Assembly (NCBI GenBank): GCA_964007475.1
Contig: OZ023274.1
Span: 11,247,376-11,311,375 of the forward strand
Reading direction: 5' to 3'
From: Hybos culiciformis
Taxonomy: Eukaryota; Arthropoda; Insecta; Diptera; Hybotidae
Length of the DNA stretch: 64,000 nucleotides
In this document: positions 52,272 through 62,394 of the stretch, piece after piece
Layout of the letters: each line of letters begins with the position of its first letter
Numbering within the stretch: position 1 is the first letter of the stretch
Made by a program: the position numbers and the translations under genes
The notes under the pieces: generated by a model
Databases searched by the model: none
Seen by the model: the letters and a program-made list of their open reading frames with translations, nothing else
Told to the model about the DNA's origin: nothing

Positions 52272-55141
52272 GTATCATAGCTATTTGCGTAAAAGATACT
52301 CACTTTAGTGAAGAAAAGAATATTAATGTTGAAGTTTGAAACAGAAGTAATTACAAAAAAAAATATATGTCCTTTACTACTGTCACCTTTTCTCAAACAT
52401 TCATTAGGGGTTTCAAAAATATTTAAAATTTTTAGAACATGTTGAAATGGAATTGCCTTACGCTTGTTTTTTATTATTATTATATATTTTTTTTGTAGAT
52501 TTACTATGCGCGTGTAATTTTTTTGTTTTTGTTTTTTTTGCGAAAATGATTTCCAAAAACGGGAGAATAAAAATATTCTTTTCAAGTGTATAAATATTAC
52601 TGAAAAAAAAAAAGCTCTTTAATTTATATATACATATATTTATATACATATTATTTATGGTTAAGGTTAACAAACTTTTTTGTTGGTTTTTATTTTTTGG
52701 CAGTTTCATTATTACAAAACTATTAACAAAAAAAAACTTATGAACTACATAGGCAAAACGCGCGTGTACCAAAAATTGAAACCAACTTAAAAATAATGAG
52801 TTTTAATAAAATAGAATTGTTCTGTTTATTATTTTTTTTTTTCAATTTTTTTTTATTGCGAATTTGAAACCGGAAAATTATTTTTGATTTTTTGCAGATT
52901 TATCAAATTAGCAATAAAATAAAAAAAAAAGCCTCGCTTAATTTAGTTATTATTAGATTTTAAAACGGAATGGCAAAAAAAAAAAAATTAAAGAATATTT
53001 TAAAGAACTCTTTTAACTATGTTTTTTTTTTTTTTTCATTTTTGCGATTTTTGCTATTTTAAGGAAAAGAACATTGATTAATATTGCGAAATGAATAATG
53101 TTTTTTTTTTTTGTTTTATTCAGGTTTTTTGTTTTTGTCAATTATCTTCAAGGTTTTTAATTTATTTGTTTGTATATCTTTGGTAATAATCTTTTTTATT
53201 TTTTTTTCTAAGATTCTGAAGCTTTTTGTTCTATTAAAAAATAGCTTAATTTTATTTGTTAATTTAATTTTTTTTTTTCTTGTTATTATTTTGGCGCAAA
53301 ATTATTGAAATGAATTTGCGTTTTTGGGTAAATTTTAGATTTGCGTTCAAACTTCAATTTGTGGAAAAAAAAAATTCAATATGAGTTGAATAACCTGAAA
53401 TTATTTTTTTGTAAAAATCTTATATAAATTCTATAATTGAAATATTTGCTAAAATTTGCAAAAAATTAATTATATATAGAGTTATAGAGAGGGTATAATA
53501 TATTGGAGTTGCGAAACCAGCATAGAGGAGAAAATGTTCTAAATATACTTTTCAATAGAGCTGTTGGAGCAGCTGTGATAAGCGATAAGATCGATAAAAG
53601 TGTTTCTATTTCACTGTAACCAAAATAAATTTTATATTGAATTTTTGAGTTAATTAAAAACTAAATGATAGTGTCTATGGTGTTATCATAACCCTTTTAT
53701 CGCTAGTTGTTTATCATAAACGTATTATTTTAGATAAAATGTTTGGGATAATTCATACAGCTAAGTATGTATAAAATTTCCAAATACACACCCTGAGGCC
53801 AGGGTATTTGCATCAATTTTGTGCAAATGACAATCCTTTTAACATTATAACATTGAGTTGACATGAACAAAAAAAAAAAAACAATTGTTAAATTCCAGCA
53901 ATTAAATGATATTTTTTTATCGTGAAATTTTTAAAGGGTTATAATAAACTGAGCCCCTAGATAGTTTTTTTTTTTGTTGAAGAGAAAATGAATTGAAAAT
54001 TTGGAAAAAAAAATTTAGTATTCGTTTTAAATTTTAAGAATTTACGACTTAGCAATTTAATTTGATTGGGCAAAATGACATATGTGTCAAAATATTCCTC
54101 ATTGTCGTAATAAAATTTATCCATAAGAGTGCTTAATAATCAAAATTAAATTTATTGCAAGCACACTTATTAATGTATAAGTAAGTATCAGAACTTAGTC
54201 CGATATTCAAAGAAAAGATATTATTTCGATCAAAACTTTTATAAGTCTGAAAATTTAGCTTCCACGCTCACACGTATGTACGTAAACCTCCAAAGCCTGA
54301 AATCCAAGTCTTGAGTAAAAATTTAGTCTACAATATGGAGTGTAGTATACATGCCTTAAATATGCAATTCAGAAAACTGTTCCCAAGTAATATCGCAATG
54401 AAAATTAAAATCTAATTGTCTATAAAGAAATGTTTAATCGTTTATATCAATTTAATGGTGACATATAGAATGTATTTTTAAATACTTGGTTTTTTTTTTT
54501 ATTATTTTTTTTTTTATAATTCCATACAAAATATAAAAGGAGCATATAGAAATCATAGAATGTTATGTTTATTTATTTTTTTTGCTTTTTTTTTATTTTT
54601 ATAAGCTTATTATAAAATTCTTTAAAGTTGGCGCCAAAATAAACCTTTAGCCTCATTTATATTTTTTTTTTATTATTTTATTCTTTCTTTTTTAATGTTA
54701 AGTATTCCAACTTTTCTACTTATTTACATAATTTCTTTTTGTGTGCATTGTACATACATATTCTATGTACTTATATTTATGTTGAACACTAGATATATTT
54801 ACATTTATGTTTATTATTCAATTTTTATTTTTTATTTTATTTACCTATAATATTCATATATATATACATTATATATACATATGTTATTAAAAGAAATTAA
54901 TTATTGAAATTGAAGATAACGTAACGTTTTCCTTAAAAAAAAAAAAAAAAAAAAAACAATTTTATTTTTATTCTTTTTTTAATGCTTTCAAATAAAAACA
55001 TAATATATGTAGTAATGAAGTAATTTTTTAATTTTTTATTTTTTTTTGTTTGAAGAGTGAAATAAAAGTATTTTAATATGTAAGTCAATGACCACTGCTC
55101 TGCTGCCATCATACAATTATATTGTTGAATTGTTGTTCAAT

Positions 55142-55142
<1 letters not shown>

Positions 55143-55181
<39 letters not shown>
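55143..55181. repeat. AAT trinucleotide microsatellite
   Basis: Uninterrupted (TAA)n tract of about 38 bp. It faces a complementary (TTA)n tract 118 bp to the right. Confidence 0.95.
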
Positions 55182-55297
55182 GATCATAATTTTCTCAGGA
55201 ATTTCTTATTTTTATAAACATGTGGACTTAGCATTTTTATACTTGTTTTCCTTTTTGATTATAATTTTAATTCGCACGCGTTTATATAACTTAATTA

Positions 55298-55298
<1 letters not shown>

Positions 55299-55355
<57 letters not shown>

Positions 55356-55356
55356 G
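55299..55356. repeat. TTA trinucleotide microsatellite
   Basis: Uninterrupted (TTA)n tract of about 57 bp, complementary to the (TAA)n tract at 55143, so the two could pair in single strands or RNA. Confidence 0.95.
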
Positions 55357-56249
55357 AAGATAAATTTGTTATTTTGAATAGAGTTTTCCAGATGTTTATT
55401 TACTTAGGTAATATATAATACATATTATGTTTTCATTTATAAAATTTTAAAATAATTATTTTTAAGCCTCGAGCTAACATTCAATTTTAATTTCATATAT
55501 TAATTAGTTCACTTTAGTTTTAATTAATTCGTTTTTTGAACGGGTTCTCATAATGAAACTAAAATCATAAATTTTGTTATTTTCGTATAATTACAAAGAT
55601 ATTAAAATAATTTATTTATATAGGACTATTTCTGTAAATTTAGTAATTTCGAATGAACCTACAACAGTTGTAAACATTTTTTATAATCTGTTTTTTATTT
55701 TAAGTTAATGAAATTAGATACATAAATAGTTTTATTTTGTAAACATGTTTCATAATAATTGTTTTTTTTTTTTTTTGATAGTTAGCTTACAAGAAGAGCA
55801 TACTTTTATTTTTTAAATTATTTTTTTTTTTTTTTTTTCAATTTTTCAACCAAATTGTAAAGCTTACTTTAAAACACATCAATTTCTCAATAATGCAATA
55901 ATGTTTGCATAGGTATTAAAAATTTTTATTTATTTTTTTTATTGCCACTTTGTCGGCATTTTATTTTAATTAAATTTTATTATATTTTTTATTAAGTATG
56001 AAATAATATTTTATCATCGCATTCATTTTTGTTTAATATACTTATTATGTATACAATATATACATTTTTCATTAAATGAATTTTAATTTAAACGTCTCAT
56101 CAATGCGATTATATCAGAAAAAAAAAAATGTTATAAGGTTCAAATTTCGAAAAGGAATTCGAAAATTTCGTAAAATTGTTGAAAGAAATAATCTTGTATT
56201 ACTATATTATACACTATAGGTTTAATATATTACTAGAATAATAATGAAC

Positions 56250-58289
56250 AGGGGTCAACCACATCTTAAATAAAAATGCAAGTATTCCCAATTTCGGCAA
56301 TAAACCGTATTTATTGCCATATTGCCAATATATTGCCAATATTGCCAATATTCCCAAATATTGCCAATATTCCCAAATATTGTCATATGTGACTTGTAGC
56401 CCCATCTACGAATGATTTTTGAACTCGTTATCAACATAATTAGAATGCTCTCATCAAGTAGATGCATTTCAATAAAAAAAATTTGAAAATCGGTTTATAA
56501 ATAGCCGAGAAATCTTAATTTTAGTATTTCAGCAGATTTTCAGTATAAATTTTCCTTGCGATTTCAAATTGACTATGTTGGATAAATGTATCTCTATCAT
56601 CAATGTTTAGGTGTCAAAATGAAAGTGAGATTGTCTTCTATAATTTAACGAAGTAAAACAAAAATTTATAATATTAGTTACAATGCCTTTAATGCTTGAA
56701 AAAGTGACCGGACTGGGTTTTTTTTATTATTTGAGCATTAAATTCGAAATGCTTGGGCGGTTTCAATGATGTCGTTGGAGAGGTAATTAGAACAGCTTTC
56801 CATTGGTATAAAGTAAATGGTGTTTCCGAGTGTTTCGATGACTTGTTACCGACTTATGAGTACAAATGTACAAATATATACATCAAAAACCATGAAAAAT
56901 TGCAATTGGTCCATATAAAAAATTCGAGCTGATGCAAACGAACCAAGTATCGTTTTCAACTTACTTTTGGGTGAGGATTCAAAAATTATAGTGAGGTCTC
57001 TGGAGCATCCATGAAGAAGAAATTTGTTCTGCAGTATTATTGAACTTTTATAAAAATAATTTTCAATTAATTTTTTCGAAAAATAATTTTTGCCAGAAAA
57101 AATTGTTATACATGTTGGGTAGTAAATTATAATACTTTGACGGCATAAGAAAAAGAAAAATGCTACCTATAAAAAAAAACTTACTTAATATTTATAGACT
57201 TAGTTACTTAATATTTAAAGACTTTACAATAACTTTTTTTAATATTATGATTAATACTTATTATAATTATTATTATTTTTTTTTTTTGGGCTGATTGAAT
57301 GAAAAAAAAAGTATTCTTTGTCTCCTTTCGCTTTCACAAATTGGTTATTTTGTGTAGAAAATATATTTCTTTATTTGTGTAGAAAATATATTTCTTTATT
57401 TGTGTAGAAAATATATTTCTTCCTAGTTATTTGTGTAGAAAATATATTTCTTTAGTTATTTGTGTAGAAATATATTTCTTCATAGTTATTTGTGAACAAA
57501 ATATATTTCTTCAATGCAAATTATTTGAAAAATATATTTTTGGTAGTTATTGATTTTTCGATAAGAAATATATTTCTTCATAAAAAATATATAAGTTAGA
57601 TAAGAAATATACTTTTTCATAGAAATTATTTGAAAAAAAAAATTTTTTTTCAGTGTTTTGTTTGGAAATATATTTTAGGTAGAAATTTGTATGGAAATAT
57701 ATTGCAATATCAACTTTTGTTCCACAAATATCAGAGTGATTTATTCCTTGATTAGAACAAAAGCTACTTAGTTATCTTTGATTAGGAGGAGCGTTGTGGC
57801 AGTAACGGTAGTTTCTTTTCTATTTGTTTGTAGTATGTAGAATATTTTCTGTAAAAAGTATACATTTGCAATATTTACATAAAAAGCAATACTTAAAGAA
57901 TGCGTTCCCAAACTGAAATTATTTGAAAACATGTAAAATAACAGCTGTGAAATCGTGTCGTTCCAACACTAGAAATCCTAGAAATTAAAATAATTTTTCA
58001 GTTTCTAAAATATTCTCAGTTTCGGAACGCACTGTTAATTTTTTTATTAGAAAATGTTAATGTATTGTGTATAATTATGACATTATAGAAGAAATATTGC
58101 CAAACTATTACTCGTATTCCCAATTTATTGCTCTTATTGCCAATTTATTGCCTAAAATTCCCTGTATTGCCAAAAATTCCCCTGTATTGCTTTATTGCCG
58201 CAAGTAATTGAATTATTCCCTGTATTGCCAACTTATTGCCGTTATTGCCGAAGCAAAATACAAGTATTCCCTTGGTGGTTGACCCCTCG
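56250..58289. mobile_element. Non-autonomous hAT-like DNA transposon, 2.04 kb, with 8-bp target duplication
   Basis: The left end reads AGGGGTCAACCAC and the right end is its complement, GTGGTTGACCCCTCG. Both ends are flanked by TAATGAAC (56242-56249 and 58290-58297), an 8-bp direct repeat typical of hAT insertions; the leftmost element bases also resemble the common hAT terminus CAGGGGTC. Just inside each end are clusters of short degenerate repeats (tattgccaa / tattccc) in inverted orientation, at 56283-56385 and 58095-58280. The interior holds a minisatellite (57350-57700) and no intact transposase frame. The short ORFs on the minus strand at the left end (Trp/Tyr/Gly-rich) are translations of the repeats, not genes. 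The one-base asymmetry of the two ends is unexplained. Confidence 0.75.
57350..57700. repeat. Minisatellite inside the hAT-like element
   Basis: Units of about 24 to 31 bp built on tttgtgtagaaaatatattt and tctt occur in near-perfect tandem from 57350 to about 57480. They then decay rightwards, with spacer variants (tagtta, catagtta), until about 57700. Confidence 0.8.
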
Positions 58290-58297
58290 TAATGAAC

Positions 58298-60966
58298 TAT
58301 CCTATCAAGTGAAATATGATGAGACAATTTTAAAGATAAAAATTAAATATTTTAAATATAAGCTATGATTAAAATTAAGTTATTTTTACTAATTTTCTCA
58401 CATTACGTATATTATTTTGAGTCTAGACATCTATGAACTTTGATTTGAAAAATAATTTTGTTCGTTATAAAAATATGATCTTTATTATTTTTTTTTTGAT
58501 TATATTCTTATCTTAAAAATTTTTGTTCCGTTTGTATCAAGTTCAAAAGATTATACAATTTATAAGACACTATCGTAGTCTGTAAGGTAAATACTGTGTG
58601 AACTAGATTTTCCGTCACATATAATTTTTAATAAAAAATATCATTTTTTTTAATGTAAAAATATATTTTTTTTTTTGTTTGTACTTAAATTTTTAAAGTC
58701 AGATACACCTATCCTTAAAAAAATAATTTAGGATGTTATTGTTTTTTTTTTAATTTTTATAAAAAAAAAAAAACGTAAACATATAGTTTTGTTTACTATA
58801 TTTTTGGTACACCTGACCTAAAAAAAAAATAAATAAAAAATAAACATTTTACGTTTTAATAACAAAAAATTAAAAAAAAAAAAAACATAACTAAATTGGT
58901 CACCACCTGTTGTACACCTGTAATCTTGTTGTTATTTTCAATTTTTTTTTAAGTGTAATACCCTTTGTTTTTGGTTTTTTGTTTTGATCAAACCTTTGTA
59001 AAGTTTTGTGTTTTTTTTTTTTATTTTACAAATTTACAGACAACAAAAATTGAAAAATAAAAGTTTAGTTATTTATTATTGGGCATATTTAACAAACATA
59101 AAAAATAATGTTTTACAAAGCAATCATACTTTATAATTGAAAAAATTAAGGATCTTATTTACGTATATTGTTGTAAAATGTTAATTATTTGAAACTCATA
59201 TAAGAATCGACTTATATTTTTTGCCGCATAACAACTTGCCAAATACTTGCACAGCATCGAAATTTAGTTTCCAAAAAGTTTCCGAGAACTTAGCCTGGGT
59301 TTTAATATATTGGACACAACAGTGTTTTTAAACTAAGCTAGAATAAGTTTATTAACCTTAGTGGTAGAGAAACTACTATTTTTTAAAAATAAAAATTATT
59401 ATTTTTTTCCAACTGTTCATTTTTTTTTTACTGGATCGACCTGATTTTTTAACCCATTCAAAATGCAACATTTTATTTTCATCGTAAAAGTATATACAAA
59501 TGAATTCATTTTTAAATTATGGACTTATTTATATTTATGATGACAGATGGTATTAATAAAGGATTCACTAAAAGGATCTCTGATTAAATGCATCTTAAAA
59601 ATAATGATCATTATTATTCGCGACTAACAACAACTGCTTCTTGCAAAGGAAATGCATTTTGGGTAATTCTGTACCAAATTGAAATTACACAGTCTCTTAA
59701 CAATCGGTTTCTGTGAAAAATTTTGCATAGTTAAAATATTTTTAAATATTAAATTATTTAGTAGAAATATATTATTTTATATGTTATTTCTTTTAATATT
59801 AAAGCTTACCTACTTAAGTTCTGCAAAATTTGAATTGAATTGAATTGATATAAGATTTAATTCCAGCAATTTCATATGTAGAAGTAAATTTTTTACTATA
59901 AATCGTAAAACTATTAAAAATCTAATCACTAACTCACTAATCTAGATTTTAGATTGTTACCTTTTTGTAGATGTTTATAAAATTAACGGTTCAGAATGAT
60001 ATTAGTCTATGTCTATGTATGAATTTTTTTTTCATAAAAACACGAATTTAATTCTAAGTGACGAAGAGAAATTTTTTTTAGTACCTATATTTTAAGGAAA
60101 AAAAAATATTAATTTTCTTATGAAGATCTTGAAGAAAAAAAAAACACAATCCTTATAAATAATAATCAAAAAGAACAGGTGAAATTTTAAATATATATTA
60201 TTTTAATTTTATTTTTGTAATAACATTTGTGTACATATAATGCCAAGGTGTGTAACCTAATTGTTCGGCACGAGCCAACTGTTTGTTTGTAAACAAGAAT
60301 TAACATTCATTGGGGAAATAATATTTTTTTTTTTTTTATTCTTTTGTTTCTTGTATTAAATTACTTTATTTTTATTTTTTTGTAATTTTAATGTTAAAAA
60401 TTATTAGGATTCTTTTTAAAATGAAAACAAGGAATAATTAAAAAAAAAACAGAAAAAAAAATTCTAAATATATGTACACGGTAAAATATCATCTTAAATA
60501 ATGCGTTATTTTAATGTTGTTGGTTGGGGGTATTATTATTTACCTTATGTTGTTCATTAAAATTTATAAAAATAAAAAAAACCTTAAGTATAAGTATTAT
60601 TTATTTATTTTTTTTAAGTTTTCAGGTAAATTTATAAGTTCTCAAAAAGCTTGAACCAGTTTTGGAATAATAGTAGGATCTTTTGTTCAACTTGCTGTAA
60701 TTTTGAGATTTATTTTTTTTTTTATAATTTTTAAGAAAATTTTAACTAATTGCTATTGTGAATTGAATACGAAGGAAAACTATGTTTTACAAGTTGAAAA
60801 TTCGGCTGAAATTAATTTAATGATTATGTAGTTCAATAAATTACATATTACCTTAATTACATCAAAATAGAATTTGTGAACGAGATTTACTAATGATTTT
60901 ACAATGATATATAATACATTTTAACTACCCTGGATTCCATTGGTTAAAGGCTACCATACGCTTTAA
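58298..60966. other. Non-coding A/T-rich DNA
   Basis: Homopolymer-rich, with no open frame of coding character. A patch at 60.24-60.3 kb (tgtttgtttgtaaacaag) matches forkhead-type sites but lacks a nearby gene. Confidence 0.55.
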
Positions 60967-61140
60967 TTATAGAGAATTTGATCTTTGACTCTGATAGTTA
61001 GGTATTTCTAAAGGAATATGAGGACCAAATACTTTTAATTTAAGTACGGCGGAGTTTCGTTTGTTAAAAATATAAAAATCTTCATATATATTCTGCGGAG
61101 GAAGTCGTACCAAAAATAACCAAACTTTATTTAACAACAT
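60967..61140 (-). CDS. Unidentified 57-codon ORF or first exon
   Basis: ATG at 61140 to TAA at 60967. The peptide MLLNKVWLFLVRLPPQNIYE continues FYIFNKRNSAVLKLKVFGPH and ends NSL; its mixed composition and higher GC stand out from the desert. Upstream (about 61150-61165) is ccagtgttgcca, and coding could also pass to another exon at AAA|GTATTTG around 61030. I do not recognise a family. It abuts the 5' region of the LINE on the opposite strand. Confidence 0.3.
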   Translation of the reverse strand: MLLNKVWLFLVRLPPQNIYEDFYIFNKRNSAVLKLKVFGPHIPLEIPNYQSQRSNSL

Positions 61141-61170
61141 TGTAGTGAGGACTGGCAACACTGGCGTTGA

Positions 61171-61643
61171 ATTAACATCACGGTTTTTTTTATCTGGATT
61201 ATTTTTTCAATAAAATTGGAAATAATAAAATTAAAATTAAAAGTAAAATAAAATTAAAAGAAAAAGGAATTAATTAATCTGTAATACAATAATAAATTGG
61301 AAATAAAATAAATCATATAATTTATATTACCAAAAATATTGTCAGTGGATATTTGACATTGCTGATAACCTTAAACACAGAAATTAACAAAAGAACAAAA
61401 AAAAAAAAAAAGGTAAAAGAATAAAATCATATGTAAAATCATTTGACAGAAGTAACATCAAAGAAATATAAAAAAATAAAAATAAATTAATTGCCTTATT
61501 GTGAGTAATAAAACATTAAGAATTAAAATAGCATACTGGAGAATTTTCTGCAAACACCGACTACAGCGAAAAGAGGACACAGGTTTCTATCACCAGAAGA
61601 GTACAGTGGACAAGCCCCGAAAAGACCTGTAAGTGGGGACAGA
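61171..61643 (+). mobile_element. Probable 5' region of the LINE
   Basis: A-rich leader followed by slightly GC-richer DNA (from about 61530) that stays open in the ORF1 frame. It encodes a Lys/Arg/Pro-rich segment (TTAKRGHRFLSPEEYSGQAP) typical of ORF1 N-termini, but without an ATG. The exact 5' boundary is not visible because the target-site duplicate would lie beyond the window. Confidence 0.4.
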
Positions 61644-62394
61644 ATGACTGATAATAATAATGTGAAGGAAGGTGATTGGCAGTCGATGTTGGCATCATTT
61701 AGAAGGATGATAAAAGAAGAATTCGACCGGCACTTATTAAATCTGGCCACCAAAGATGACATCCGAGAAATAAAGAATGAGCTCAATGCCGTTAAACAAG
61801 AAAATATTGGCCTGACAGAAAAACTGGCGGTTATGGAAAATAAACAAACACTGATGGAAACTAAAATGGAATTAATGGAAAGAGAGGTTTGTGCAAAAAA
61901 AACTGGTTTGGAGCGGCTTGAATAAACAGGGCAACATGATGCAAGAGTTGGAAATGATTTATAAGGAAGTGCTGAAGATACCAGAGAAAATTAATGTGGA
62001 ACGTACAGTAGTATTAAATGGTAGAAATGGCAAAAGTAGCTTAATTGTTGAATATGAAAGAAAAGCGGATGTATTTAAAATTTTAAATAAGACTAATTGT
62101 TTAAGAGGTATGAATATTAGTGTAGATAGGGACCTAACTAAAGCGGGTTTGGAGAGGAAAAATATTTTAATGAAATTAAGAATGCTTATTAGAAAAGTTG
62201 ATAATTCAAAGAAAATAAAAGTAAGAGGAGATATTATGATTATTGAGGATAAGAAATTTTTTTGGAAAAATGATAGGTTGGTATGTGGACAGAAGGAAGG
62301 TAGTGAGGTATTAGAGAATATATTTAGTAAAAAATTTAATAATTTATTTGAAGATCTGAAAAATTTTGATAGGAATAATAATAGTACAGATTAG
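61644..62394 (+). pseudogene. LINE ORF1 (coiled coil plus RNA-binding-like region), broken by a one-base shift
   Basis: Two overlapping frames together make a typical LINE ORF1 of about 250 residues. The first frame (ATG 61644 to TAA 61925) encodes a heptad-like coiled coil (LATKDDIREIKNELNAVKQE and on). The second (open from 61891 to TAG 62394) encodes KKLVWSGLNKQGNMMQELE followed by an RRM-like segment (VVLNGRNGKSSLIVEYERKA). The frames meet at an A8 run (61894-61901); one A fewer would join them. There is no CCHC knuckle, so it is an L1/CR1-like rather than a Gag-like ORF1. The first frame is also open upstream to about 61528 without an ATG, so the true start may lie further 5' with a lost ATG. 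Alternatives are a mutation, a sequencing error in the A run, or genuine slippage. Confidence 0.75.

Larger units (their letters stand above)
52272..56241. other. Non-coding A/T-rich DNA with facing microsatellites
   Basis: Holds the TAA/TTA microsatellite pair (55.14-55.36 kb) and many homopolymers, including a run of more than 20 A at about 54935. No coding exon was recognised. Confidence 0.6.

Noticed and set aside
56214..56467. Minus-strand ORFs with Trp/Tyr/Gly-rich repeats
   Set aside because: Translations of the tattgcc/tattccc subterminal repeats of the hAT-like element.
57350..57600. CRISPR-like array (regular repeats)
   Set aside because: Units are directly tandem with no unique spacers, in a eukaryotic transposon.
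61523..61786. Minus-strand ORF across the LINE ORF1 start
   Set aside because: Antisense shadow of the ORF1 frame; Ser-rich without recognisable motif.
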